NCBI RefSeq assembly: GCF_029211165.1
Contig: NZ_JARGEK010000003.1
Location: forward strand, 1 to 43,870
Reading direction: 5' to 3'
DNA length: 43,870 bases
Source of the DNA: Roseisolibacter sp. H3M3-2
Lineage (GTDB): Bacteria > Gemmatimonadota > Gemmatimonadetes > Gemmatimonadales > Gemmatimonadaceae
In this document: positions 9,231-16,414 of the stretch, in pieces
Layout: every line of letters begins with the position of its first letter
Position numbering within the stretch: position 1 is the stretch's first letter
The notes under the pieces: generated by a model
Seen by the model: the letters and a program-made list of their open reading frames with translations, nothing else
What the model was told of the DNA's origin: nothing
Database searches by the model: none
Made by a program: the position numbers and the translations under genes

Positions 9231-10256
9231 TCAGCGGCGCGCGCCGTCGCGCTCGCGCAGGTCGAGCAGCCTCTCGACCGTGACGCCGTCCGCCTCGGCC
9301 TGGAAGTTCAGCACGATGCGGTGCCGCAGCACCGGGAGCGCGACCGCGCGCACGTCGTCGAGGTCCGGCATCGCGCGCCCGTCCATCGCCGCGCGCGCCT
9401 TGGCGGCCAGCACCAGCGCCTGCGACGCGCGCGGGCCGGCGCCCCAGCCGACGTACTTCTTCACCTGCGCCGACGCCTCCCCCTCGTCCGGGCGCGTGCC
9501 GCGCACGAGGTTCACGGCGAACTGCACGATGGTCGGCGGCGCGGGGAGCCGGCGCACGAGGCGCTGCATCGCCCCCAGCCGCTCCGCGGTCAGCACCGGC
9601 TCGACGCGCGACGTGTCGATCCCGGTCGTCGCCGCCACGATCCGCTCCTCCTCCTCGCGGCTCGGGTAGCCGACCTTCAGCTCCAGCATGAAGCGGTCGA
9701 GCTGCGCCTCGGGGAGCGGGTACGTCCCCTCCTGCTCGATCGGGTTCTGCGTGGCGAGCACGAAGAACGGCTCGGGGAGGCGGTGCGTCGTGCCGGCCGC
9801 CGTGACCGCGTGCTCCTGCATCGCCTGCAGCAGCGCGGCCTGCGTCTTCGGCGGGGCGCGGTTGATCTCGTCGGCCAGCACCATGTTGCCGAAGATCGGC
9901 CCGTTCACGAAGCGGAACACGCGCCGCCCCGTGGCGTGGTCCTCCTCCAGGATCTCCGTCCCCGTGATGTCGCTCGGCATCAGGTCCGGGGTGAACTGCA
10001 CGCGCGAGAACTGGAGGTCGAGCGCCTGCGCCACCGTCTGCACGAGCAGCGTCTTCGCGAGCCCCGGGACGCCGACCAGCAGCGCGTGCCCCCCGGCCAG
10101 CAGCGCCGTCAGCAGGTGGTCGACCACCTCGTGCTGGCCGACCACGCGCCGCGCGATCTGCGTCGAGAGCGCGCGGCGCGCGCCGGCGAGCTCGCGCAGC
10201 AGCGCGACGTCGTCGCCGGCGGGGGCCTGCGGGAGCGGGGGGGAGGCGGAGGACAT
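9231..10256 (-). CDS. MoxR-family AAA+ ATPase
   Basis: 341 aa from ATG at 10256. MoxR ATPases act as chaperones that mature or activate partner complexes, often with von Willebrand A domain proteins. Visible features are VVGQHEVVDHLLTALLAGGH, Walker A GVPGLAKT, Walker B VLADEINRAPPKTQAALLQAM, sensor 1 FVLATQNPIEQEGTYPLPEA, and the C-terminal lid ending ADGVTVERLLDL. No DUF58 or VWA partner is nearby, so its target is unknown. A TAACTT word just upstream on the minus strand could be its -10 box. It is tail-to-tail with the HD-GYP gene. Confidence 0.93.
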   Translation of the reverse strand: MSSASPPLPQAPAGDDVALLRELAGARRALSTQIARRVVGQHEVVDHLLTALLAGGHALLVGVPGLAKTLLVQTVAQALDLQFSRVQFTPDLMPSDITGTEILEEDHATGRRVFRFVNGPIFGNMVLADEINRAPPKTQAALLQAMQEHAVTAAGTTHRLPEPFFVLATQNPIEQEGTYPLPEAQLDRFMLELKVGYPSREEEERIVAATTGIDTSRVEPVLTAERLGAMQRLVRRLPAPPTIVQFAVNLVRGTRPDEGEASAQVKKYVGWGAGPRASQALVLAAKARAAMDGRAMPDLDDVRAVALPVLRHRIVLNFQAEADGVTVERLLDLRERDGARR

Positions 10257-10348
10257 CGGCGTCGGGGTGGGGGTCCGCGCCGAAGTTAACCAGCGTGCAC
10301 GGCCGGGGCAGGCGCCGCCCGCGCGCGCCCCGTTCACGCGATGCAAGA

Positions 10349-10374
10349 ACGGCCCGCCGGGGGAGGCGGGCCGT
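10349..10374 (-). terminator. Terminator after the BsuPI lipoprotein
   Basis: A perfect 10-bp stem ACGGCCCGCC / GGCGGGCCGT has a 6-nt loop. On the minus strand it lies 28 bases after the lipoprotein stop and is followed by TCTTGC, a weak U-tract. It would isolate the moxR gene from the lipoprotein gene. Confidence 0.6.
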
Positions 10375-10402
10375 CGAGCGGGCGGCCGGAGGGCGCGTCC
10401 GC

Positions 10403-10972
10403 TCAGTGCGCGGCGACCCGCGCGGGAGCGGCGGCGGCGGGGAGGGTGAAGGCGAGACGCCGCTCGATCGGGTGGCTGTCGCTGCGGAGCTGCGCGACCA
10501 CCGTGTAGCGCCCGGGCGCCGGCGGGGTCCACCGGCCCTCGTAGACCACGCTGTCGCCGGCCCCCAGCAGGCGGGCCTGCATCCCCTGCGTGAACATCCG
10601 TCCGGCGCCCCACCGCCAGACCTCGCGACCGGCCGAGTCCCGGACCGTGAACTCGCGCGTCCGGCCGTCCGGAAAGGTCAGCTCGACGCGGTGCCTCGAC
10701 GGGTTGGCCACCGCGAGCGCGAACCGCACCCCGCCGACCGCCTCGACCGCCAGCTCCGCGCCGAGCGTGGTGTCGCGGCGCGCCTTGGCCGCGGTGTCGC
10801 GCGTGGTCGCGAGCAGGACGGGCGCCGTCGTGTCCACCGGCGCCTCGGCGCGCGGCGTCGCGCCCGTGACGACGCCGACGGTGGCGAGCGCCTCGGCGCG
10901 GGTCCGGGAGTGCGGGCCGCACGCCGCGAGGGGGGCGACGGCCAGGCAGAGCAGGGCGTGACGACGATCCAT
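10403..10972 (-). CDS. Lipoprotein with a BsuPI-type (intracellular proteinase inhibitor) domain
   Basis: 189 aa from ATG at 10972. The N-terminus MDRRHALLCLAVAPLAACG is a lipoprotein signal with lipobox LAAC. Residues about 80-189 match the BsuPI immunoglobulin-like fold: FALAVANPSRHRVELTFPDG, then EFTVRDSAGREVWRWGAG, FTQGMQ, and WTPPAPGRYTVVAQL. The domain is named after a Bacillus subtilis protease inhibitor. In Gram-negative lipoproteins its role is not established, so protease inhibition is only a possibility here. It probably sits in the periplasm on a membrane anchor. Confidence 0.82.
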   Translation of the reverse strand: MDRRHALLCLAVAPLAACGPHSRTRAEALATVGVVTGATPRAEAPVDTTAPVLLATTRDTAAKARRDTTLGAELAVEAVGGVRFALAVANPSRHRVELTFPDGRTREFTVRDSAGREVWRWGAGRMFTQGMQARLLGAGDSVVYEGRWTPPAPGRYTVVAQLRSDSHPIERRLAFTLPAAAAPARVAAH

Positions 10973-11171
10973 GACGGGCGGCGCGGCGGGGGCGGGAGGC
11001 GCCGGAAGGGTGGTCGCGGAGGGGGGCGACCGGGGGGACCTTGCGCGCGGCAACCTACCGAGGTACGGACGAGCCGTCAACCGATTGGTCACGGCGTAAG
11101 TGCGGCCCGCGGCGTGACTTGCGACACGCCGCTCCATTCGGGTTTCCTTCGGCTCCGCGGCGCCGGCTCGC

Positions 11172-11199
11172 TTGCGAAAAATTTCACAAGGGCTAGATT
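11172..11199 (+). promoter_or_regulatory. Candidate atp operon promoter overlapping a CRP-like inverted repeat
   Basis: TTGCGA (11172-11177), a 16-bp spacer and TAGATT (11194-11199) form a plausible sigma-70-type promoter. The overlapping word TGCGA-AAAATT-TCACA (11173-11188) is a 9/10 match to TGTGA-N6-TCACA. The -10 box ends only 10 bases before ATG 11210, so the transcript would be nearly leaderless. No ribosome-binding site is present. A regulator bound here would cover the -35 region, which favours repression. Confidence 0.5.
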
Positions 11200-11209
11200 C
11201 CCGGCCGCG

Positions 11210-11542
11210 ATGCACCCGCAGGACGTCTCCCCGCCCGACCCCGATCGTGCGGGGGATGCCGCTCCCGCGACCCCGCCGACGCTGCGCGCCGACGGGTGGT
11301 CGCGAGGGTCGTCGGATGGGCTCGGCGGGCTGGCTTTCGCCGGACTCGGCTTCCAGTTCGCCGTCGCGCTCGTGGGGTCCTACTACCTCGGGCAGTGGCT
11401 CGACCGACGCTTCGGGACGGCGCCGGTCTTTTTGTTGGCCTGCATGCTCCTCGGCGCGGGCGGCTCCTTCTACGTGATGTACACCCAGCTCATGCGCGCA
11501 CAGCGCCGCGCCGACGACGCGCGGCGGCGGGACGGCCGGTGA
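11210..11542 (+). CDS. AtpZ/AtpI-family F0 accessory protein
   Basis: 110 aa. A disordered Pro/Asp-rich N-terminus (about 1-40) precedes two membrane spans: FAGLGFQFAVALVGSYYLG, with the family's GxxxQ-type first helix and a following GQWLDRRFGTAP loop, then FLLACMLLGAGGSFYVMY. This is the pattern of the AtpZ/AtpI small proteins that open many F0 operons and are linked to magnesium supply or c-ring assembly. It is the first gene of the operon. Its stop overlaps the next GTG by four bases. Confidence 0.8.
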   Translation: MHPQDVSPPDPDRAGDAAPATPPTLRADGWSRGSSDGLGGLAFAGLGFQFAVALVGSYYLGQWLDRRFGTAPVFLLACMLLGAGGSFYVMYTQLMRAQRRADDARRRDGR

Positions 11543-11898
11543 CCACGGCGCGCGCGATGGGGCTGTTCACGGCGATCACCGTCGCGGTGATCCTCGTGGG
11601 CGGGTGGGTGCTGACGCTGGTGTACCCGGGCGCCGACGCCCGGCGCGCCGTGGTCGCCAGCGCGGGCGTCGCGTTCGTGGTGCAGCTGGTCGCCTTCGCC
11701 GTCGCGCGGCGCGCGGCGGTGCGCAAGAACCCGGTCGCGGGGTGGGGGCTCGGCGCCCTCCTGCGGATGGGGGTGTTCGCGGTCTACGCGCTGGTGGTCG
11801 TGCGGGCCCTCGGGCTCGCGTCGGTGCCGGCGATGATCAGTCTGGCGGTCTTCTTCTTCGTCTCCACGCTCGTCGAACCCCTGCTGCTGAACGTATGA
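11539..11898 (+). CDS. Small membrane protein in the AtpI position of the ATP synthase operon
   Basis: 119 aa from GTG 11539, overlapping the previous stop; an ATG at 11557 is possible. It has about four membrane spans: ITVAVILVGGWVLTLVY, VVASAGVAFVVQLVAFAVA, GALLRMGVFAVYALVVV, and MISLAVFFFVSTLVEPLLL. Its place, between an AtpZ-like gene and atpB with coupled stops on both sides, suggests a role in F0 assembly. Sequence similarity to AtpI is not obvious by eye. Its stop overlaps the atpB start as ATGA. Confidence 0.7.
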   Translation: MTTARAMGLFTAITVAVILVGGWVLTLVYPGADARRAVVASAGVAFVVQLVAFAVARRAAVRKNPVAGWGLGALLRMGVFAVYALVVVRALGLASVPAMISLAVFFFVSTLVEPLLLNV

Positions 11899-12983
11899 GA
11901 CTGTTCGGCTCTCTCGCGCTCGCTGCGACGCTGGCCCTCGTGGGCGCGCCGGCGCACGCGCAGGACGCCCACGGCGCCGTCCCCGCGGCGCCGGCCGCCC
12001 AGCCGTCGGTGACCGACACCTCCTCGGCGGCCACGGCGAGCGCCGCGGCGGCCGCCGTCGGCACCGCGGAGCAGCGCGGCGAGGCGCAGACCACGGTCGC
12101 CGAGGTGGCGGCGCAGGGGCACGCGGCGACGCCGGCGCAGGCCGTCGACATCATCACGCCGCACATCACCGACGCGCCGCACTTCGAGTACCCGTGCCTC
12201 AGCGGCGACTACGCGATCCTGACCTGCGAGGGGCACCTGCCCACCGGGTGGATCGTGCCGGTCGGGTCGTACCAGCTCGACCTGTCGCCGACGAAGCACG
12301 TGCTGATGATGCTGCTCGCGTCGGCGCTCGCGTGCCTGGTGCTGATCGGCGCGGCCCGCGCGCACAAGCGCCACTCGCACGCCGCCGGGCACCCGAAGGG
12401 GTTCGCGGCCGGGATCGAGGCGCTGGTGCTCTACATCCGCGACGAGGTCGCGCTGAAGAACCTCGGGCACCACGGCGAGAAGTACGTGCCGTTCATCCTG
12501 ACGCTCTTCTTCTTCATCCTCTTCGCGAACCTGCTCGGGCTGATCCCGTACGGCTCGACGGCCACCGGCAACATCTCGGTGACGGCGGCGCTGGCGGTGC
12601 TGACGTTCGTCGTCGTCGAGATCGCGGGGATGCGCGCGCAGGGCGCGGGCTACCTGAACACGATCTTCTACTGGAACAAGGACCTGCCGATCTTCATGCG
12701 GGTCCCGATGTTCCTGATCATGACGCCGATCGAGATCGTCGGGAAGATCGCCAAGCCGTTCGCGCTCGCCATCCGTCTGTTCGCCAACATGACCGCCGGC
12801 CACATCGTCGTGCTGGCGCTCATCGGGCTGATCTTCCTGTTCCGCGGCCCGGCCTCGACGGCGCCCTTCCTCGCCGCCTCGGCGATCATGGTGCTCGAGC
12901 TGTTCGTCGCGTTCCTGCAGGCCTTCATCTTCGCGCTGCTCTCGTCGGTCTTCATCGGCCAGATCCGCGAAGCGCACCACTGA
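11895..12983 (+). CDS. atpB: ATP synthase F0 subunit a, with a long N-terminal extension
   Basis: 362 aa. Subunit a provides the proton half-channels beside the c-ring. The core has YVPFILTLFFFILFANLLGL and the essential Arg near 294 in LAIRLFANMTAGHIV. The final span is FVAFLQAFIFALLSSVFIGQ. Unusually, residues 1-23 form a signal peptide (ending APAHAQ), followed by about 80 Ala-rich residues and a segment with two Cys, C101 and C111 (YPCLSGDYAILTCEG). The core is about 250 residues, so roughly 110 are extra. The last codons and stop are part of a long hairpin. Confidence 0.96.
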   Translation: MRLFGSLALAATLALVGAPAHAQDAHGAVPAAPAAQPSVTDTSSAATASAAAAAVGTAEQRGEAQTTVAEVAAQGHAATPAQAVDIITPHITDAPHFEYPCLSGDYAILTCEGHLPTGWIVPVGSYQLDLSPTKHVLMMLLASALACLVLIGAARAHKRHSHAAGHPKGFAAGIEALVLYIRDEVALKNLGHHGEKYVPFILTLFFFILFANLLGLIPYGSTATGNISVTAALAVLTFVVVEIAGMRAQGAGYLNTIFYWNKDLPIFMRVPMFLIMTPIEIVGKIAKPFALAIRLFANMTAGHIVVLALIGLIFLFRGPASTAPFLAASAIMVLELFVAFLQAFIFALLSSVFIGQIREAHH

Positions 12984-13010
12984 GGCGCGCTCCGCGCGCC
13001 TCAGTGGTGC
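12974..13010 (+). other. Perfect 17-bp hairpin at the atpB 3' end
   Basis: GCACCACTGAGGCGCGC (12974-12990), a TCC loop, and its exact complement (12994-13010). It includes the atpB stop codon. No T-tract follows, so it does not look like a standard terminator. In this operon it is more likely an RNA processing or stability element. It is the first of three hairpins in the atpB-atpE gap. Confidence 0.8.
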
Positions 13011-13025
13011 ATCCGATTGGAAGTC

Positions 13026-13046
13026 GCGACGCCTGACCGGCGTCGC
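13026..13046 (+). other. 8-bp hairpin in the atpB-atpE gap
   Basis: GCGACGCC (13026-13033), loop TGACC, GGCGTCGC (13039-13046), a perfect stem 15 bases after the longer hairpin. Confidence 0.5.
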
Positions 13047-13122
13047 TCCCGCTCCATCCGCACGACCGAGTTCGTCCCAGTTCCACCGCGCGCGGGTTCG
13101 CTCCAGCCCGCGGCGGCACGTA

Positions 13123-13140
13123 CCCGATCGAGTGATCGGG
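13123..13140 (+). other. 7-bp hairpin upstream of atpE
   Basis: CCCGATC (13123-13129), loop GAGT, GATCGGG (13134-13140). The rest of the 255-bp atpB-atpE gap shows no gene and no clear promoter. Confidence 0.45.
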
Positions 13141-13238
13141 AAGGCCCGCTGGACCTCCGGGTCCGACGGCGGGCGACGCCGGCGCAGCGACACCGCGCGG
13201 CGCGGGGCCACGGCACGTCCCATCCATCTCTCCAGACA

Positions 13239-13511
13239 ATGTCGCTCCTTCCCCTGATCCAGGCGGCCGCCGAGACGGCCGCCGACAGCCGCGGTCTCAT
13301 CTCCATCGGCGCCGGCATCGGCGGCGGCCTCGCCGTCCTCGGCGCGGGCCTCGGCATCGGCAACATCGGCGGCCGCGCCGTCGAGGGCATGGCCCGCCAG
13401 CCGGAGGCGGCCGGCCGCATCCAGACCGCCGCGCTGATCCTCGCCGCCCTCATCGAGGGCGTGGCGCTCTTCGGCGCCGTGATCGCGTTCCAGCTCCAGG
13501 GCAAGGTCTGA
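13239..13511 (+). CDS. atpE: ATP synthase F0 subunit c
   Basis: 90 aa from ATG 13239. Two helices form a hairpin: a Gly-rich helix (GIGGGLAVLGAGLGIGNIGG), the loop GMARQPEAAG with the conserved RQP turn, and the ion-binding helix with Glu73 in LAALIEGVALFGAVI. The Gly after this Glu and the lack of the Gln seen in sodium-type rings suggest proton rather than sodium coupling (inference). The gene is isolated in the operon by a 255-bp gap before it and a 67-bp gap after it, both holding strong hairpins. Confidence 0.95.
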   Translation: MSLLPLIQAAAETAADSRGLISIGAGIGGGLAVLGAGLGIGNIGGRAVEGMARQPEAAGRIQTAALILAALIEGVALFGAVIAFQLQGKV

Positions 13512-13525
13512 GTCCGTCCGCGCGT

Positions 13526-13550
13526 GCGGGGCGCCCCAGCGGCGCCCCGC
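13526..13550 (+). other. Hairpin between atpE and atpF
   Basis: GCGGGGCGCC (13526-13535), loop CCAGC, GGCGCCCCGC (13541-13550), a perfect 10-bp stem 14 bases after the atpE stop. No T-tract follows, and atpF begins 28 bases on. It could lower read-through or protect the atpE message from 3' decay. Confidence 0.65.
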
Positions 13551-13578
13551 CGCGCTCCCCCTCCCGAGTGACCCTTCG

Positions 13579-14193
13579 ATGCGCACGCTCCTTCGTCCGC
13601 TCTCGCGTCCGCTGTCCCTCGTCCTGCTGAGCGCCGCCGCGCGCCCCGCCCTCGCGCAGGAGGCGGAGCACGGCGCCGCGTCCGGCGGCGGCGGGCTGCT
13701 CGACCCGCACGCGGGGCTGATGGTCTGGACGCTGCTGATCTTCGCCGTCCTGCTCTTCATCCTCACGAAGTTCGCGTTCAAGCCCCTCACCGCCGCCGTC
13801 GAGGCGCGCGAGAAGGCGCTCGAGGACGCGATCGCGGGCGCCCAGCGCGACCGCGAGGAGGCCGCCCGGCTGCTCGCCGAGCAGCGCGCGCAGCTCGAGG
13901 GCTCGCGCGGCGAGGCGCAGAAGCTGATCGCCGACGCCCGCGGGGCCGCCGAGAAGATGCGCGCCGACCTGCTCGAGCAGACGCGCCAGCAGCAGGCCGA
14001 GCTCCTCGACCGCGCCCGCCGCGACATCGACGCGGAGCGCGAGCGCGCCGTGGCCGACCTGCGCCGCGAGGCGGTGGACCTCGCCCTCGCCGGCGCGTCC
14101 AAGGTCATCGAGCGCAACCTCGACGACGCGTCCAACCGCCGCCTGGTCGAGCAGTTCCTGACCACGATCCCGGCGAACGGGGCGCGCCGCTGA
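13579..14193 (+). CDS. atpF: ATP synthase F0 subunit b
   Basis: 204 aa. Subunit b is the outer stalk that joins F0 to F1. Residues 1-26 look like a cleavable signal peptide (SLVLLSAAARPALAQ). A Gly-rich stretch follows, then one membrane anchor at about 50-67 (LMVWTLLIFAVLLFILTKF) and a long charged coiled coil (about 75-180, rich in Glu, Arg and Ala). An N-terminal signal on both a and b is a lineage trait worth noting. The stop overlaps the atpH start (TGATG). Confidence 0.94.
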   Translation: MRTLLRPLSRPLSLVLLSAAARPALAQEAEHGAASGGGGLLDPHAGLMVWTLLIFAVLLFILTKFAFKPLTAAVEAREKALEDAIAGAQRDREEAARLLAEQRAQLEGSRGEAQKLIADARGAAEKMRADLLEQTRQQQAELLDRARRDIDAERERAVADLRREAVDLALAGASKVIERNLDDASNRRLVEQFLTTIPANGARR

Positions 14194-14732
14194 TGCGCGA
14201 CGCGACGATCGCCCGCAACTACGCCGACGTGCTGCTGTCGCTCGCCCGCAAGGGCGAGGACCCGCACGGGTGGGGGCGGATGGCGCGCGAGCTCGCCGAC
14301 GCGGTCGAGCGCGACGTGAAGCTGCGCCGCTTCCTCGAGTCGCCGCGGCTGTCGGCGGAGCGGAAGAGCGAGGTGCTGGCGAAGGCGTTCCAGGACCGCT
14401 TCCCGCGCGTGCTGGTGCGCTTCCTCCAGACGCTGGTCGCGAAGGGGCGGCAGATGCTACTGCCGCAGATCGTGACCGAGTACTTCAACCTGCTCGACGA
14501 GGCGGAGGGGCGCGTGCACGCGCGCGTCACCGTCGCGCGCGCGCCGAGCGCGGACGAGGAGGCGGCGATCGCGGCGCAGCTCTCGCGCTCCCTCGGCAAG
14601 CAGGTGGTGCCGCACGTCGCCGTGAACCCGGCGATCCTCGGCGGCGTCGTCGTGAAGGTCGGCGACACGGTGATGGACGGGTCGGTCCGCCGGCGCCTGT
14701 CGCTCCTCCGCACCCGCATGGCCGCGCGCTGA
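14193..14732 (+). CDS. atpH: ATP synthase F1 subunit delta
   Basis: 179 aa, normal length. Delta sits on top of F1 and binds the b stalk. It has the family start IARNYADVLLSLARK, an all-helical N-terminal domain (RRFLESPRLSAERKSEVLAKAF), and the C-terminal GGVVVKVGDTVMDGSVRRRLSLL signature. It is the last gene of the operon: a terminator follows, and the alpha, gamma, beta and epsilon genes are not in the window. Confidence 0.95.
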   Translation: MRDATIARNYADVLLSLARKGEDPHGWGRMARELADAVERDVKLRRFLESPRLSAERKSEVLAKAFQDRFPRVLVRFLQTLVAKGRQMLLPQIVTEYFNLLDEAEGRVHARVTVARAPSADEEAAIAAQLSRSLGKQVVPHVAVNPAILGGVVVKVGDTVMDGSVRRRLSLLRTRMAAR

Positions 14733-14765
14733 CGCGCGCCGACGCGCGTCGCACGCGGCCGTCCA

Positions 14766-14794
14766 GGCGCCGGGCCCCGTCGGGGCCCGGCGCC
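14766..14794 (+). terminator. atp operon terminator
   Basis: A perfect 13-bp stem GGCGCCGGGCCCC / GGGGCCCGGCGCC with a GTC loop lies 33 bases after atpH. The tail TTCGCGTT is only partly T-rich. The strong stem and lack of a further atp gene support an operon end. Confidence 0.75.
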
Positions 14795-14879
14795 TTCGCG
14801 TTGCAGGGCGTCGCCGCCGGTGCCGATATTCCCCCCGGAGCGGCGCCGCGACGGCGCCCCCTCCCACTCCAGCCGCACC

Positions 14880-15254
14880 ATGAGCGGACCCTTCGACGTC
14901 AGGCGCGTCCCCAAGCCGTGGGGACACGAGATCATCTGGGCGCACACCGACCGCTACGTCGGGAAGATCCTCCACATCAAGGCCGGGCAGCAGCTCTCGG
15001 TGCAGTACCACGAGCGCAAGGACGAGACGGTGTACCTGCTCTCGGGGGAGCTGCGCTACTGGGTCGCGCTGGGCGACGCGCCGCTGGAGGACATGCGGCT
15101 GCGGGCCGGGGACGCGTTCCGCATCACCCCCGGCACCGTCCACTACATGGAGGCGGTGACCGACTGCGACGTGCTCGAGGCGAGCACGCCGGAGCTGGAC
15201 GACGTGGTGCGGCTGAAGGACCGCTACGGCCGCGAGGGGACGAGCGCGCCCTGA
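14880..15254 (+). CDS. Small cupin, mannose-6-phosphate isomerase type II-like
   Basis: 124 aa from ATG 14880 (MSGPFDVRRVPKPWGHEIIW); an upstream in-frame start adds an unlikely tail. The single cupin barrel has KPWGHE, the metal-site phrase LSVQYHERKDETVYLLSGE, and GDAFRITPGTVHYMEA. It resembles the type II phosphomannose isomerase domain, which interconverts fructose-6-P and mannose-6-P. Many stand-alone small cupins of this kind have no proven activity. The sugar nucleotidyltransferase 97 bases downstream makes a role in sugar activation plausible. A GATATT word at 14825-14830 could be a -10 box. Confidence 0.82.
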   Translation: MSGPFDVRRVPKPWGHEIIWAHTDRYVGKILHIKAGQQLSVQYHERKDETVYLLSGELRYWVALGDAPLEDMRLRAGDAFRITPGTVHYMEAVTDCDVLEASTPELDDVVRLKDRYGREGTSAP

Positions 15255-15351
15255 GCGGGGGCGGGGCGGGGGCGGCGGGGTCACGGATCTTGCACCCGCG
15301 CGGGCGCCGGGCGAGTATCCCGCTCGACGCCCCACCCCCACCGACCCCGCC

Positions 15352-16341
15352 ATGAAAGTCATCATCCCGCTGGCCGGCAAGGGCACCCGCCTGCGCCCGC
15401 ACACGCACGTCACGCCGAAGCCCATGCTGCGCATCGCCGGCAAGCCGGTGATGGACTACGTCATGGACGACGTGAAGCGGCTCGGGGACGTGGAGCAGGT
15501 CATCTACGTGACGGGGCACCTGAAGGAGAAGGTCGAGGCGCACGCGCGCGACGACATCGGGCTCCCGGCGGTGTTCGTCGAGCAGGCGGTGCAGGACGGC
15601 ACGGCGGGCGCCGTCAACCTCGCGCGCCCGTACGTGGACCAGCCGGTCTTCATCATCTTCGTCGACACGATCTTCGACGCCGACCTGTCGGTGGTGAAGG
15701 ACTCCGACGCCGACGGGATCATCTGGGTCAAGGAGGTCGAGGACTACCAGCGCTTCGGCGTGGTGGTGACCGACGCCGACGGCAACATGACCCGCATCGT
15801 CGAGAAGCCGAGCGAGCCGATCTCGAAGCGCGCGAACATCGGCCTGTACTACATCAGGAACTGGCAGCTGCTGTACGAGGCGATCGACCACGTCCTGACG
15901 CGCCCGAAGAACAAGGGCGAGTACTACCTCACCGACGCGTTCCAGTACATGATCGACCGCGGCGCGAAGATCCGCGTGATCGACGTCGAGGGGTGGTACG
16001 ACGCGGGGCAGATCGAGACGCTGCTCGACACCAACCGCGCGATGCTCGACAAGGGGCGCGCCCGGCGTCCGGCGTCGCTCGACGCGTCGGCGACGATCGT
16101 CGAGCCGGTCTACATCGAGGAGGGCGTGACGATCCGCGACTCGACGGTCGGCCCGAACGTCTCGATCTCGGCGGGGAGCACGATCGAGGGCTCGACGCTC
16201 CGCGACACGATCGTCGGCGCGCAGTCGCGCGTCGTCGACTCGCGGCTGACCGCCTCGCTGATCGGCGACGCGGTGAAGGTGCAGGGGCTGACCGGCTCCG
16301 CCACGCTCGGCGACCACTCGGAGGTCCGCGTCGGCGCGTGA
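15352..16341 (+). CDS. Sugar nucleotidyltransferase with hexapeptide-repeat tail
   Basis: 329 aa. The N-terminal domain (about 1-235) is a nucleotidyltransferase: VIIPLAGKGTRLRPHTHVTP with the phosphate-binding GxGTRL loop, KPMLRIAGKPVMDYV, and a metal-site FVDTIFDADLS. The tail (about 240-329) has hexapeptide-like repeats that build a left-handed beta-helix (VEPVYIEEGVTIRDSTVGPN). Such enzymes join a sugar-1-phosphate with NTP, giving NDP-sugar for polysaccharide. The sugar (glucose, mannose or GlcNAc) cannot be read safely. It pairs with the upstream cupin. Confidence 0.88.
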   Translation: MKVIIPLAGKGTRLRPHTHVTPKPMLRIAGKPVMDYVMDDVKRLGDVEQVIYVTGHLKEKVEAHARDDIGLPAVFVEQAVQDGTAGAVNLARPYVDQPVFIIFVDTIFDADLSVVKDSDADGIIWVKEVEDYQRFGVVVTDADGNMTRIVEKPSEPISKRANIGLYYIRNWQLLYEAIDHVLTRPKNKGEYYLTDAFQYMIDRGAKIRVIDVEGWYDAGQIETLLDTNRAMLDKGRARRPASLDASATIVEPVYIEEGVTIRDSTVGPNVSISAGSTIEGSTLRDTIVGAQSRVVDSRLTASLIGDAVKVQGLTGSATLGDHSEVRVGA

Positions 16342-16356
16342 GCCGGCGGCACGTCC

Positions 16357-16395
16357 CAGGGCGGCGCTCCCCACGGAGCGCTGCCCTGTTTTATT
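16357..16395 (+). terminator. Intrinsic terminator after the nucleotidyltransferase
   Basis: CAGGGCGGCGCTCC (16357-16370), loop CCAC, GGAGCGCTGCCCTG (16375-16388), pairing over 14 bp with one G-U pair, followed by TTTTATT. This is the most canonical terminator in the window. Confidence 0.9.
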
Positions 16396-16414
16396 GCCGT
16401 TCATTCACGCGACG

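Noticed and set aside
12974-13010. Intrinsic terminator inside the atp operon
   Set aside because: No T-tract follows the stem and the same-strand genes after it belong to the same enzyme; treated as an RNA processing or stability element.
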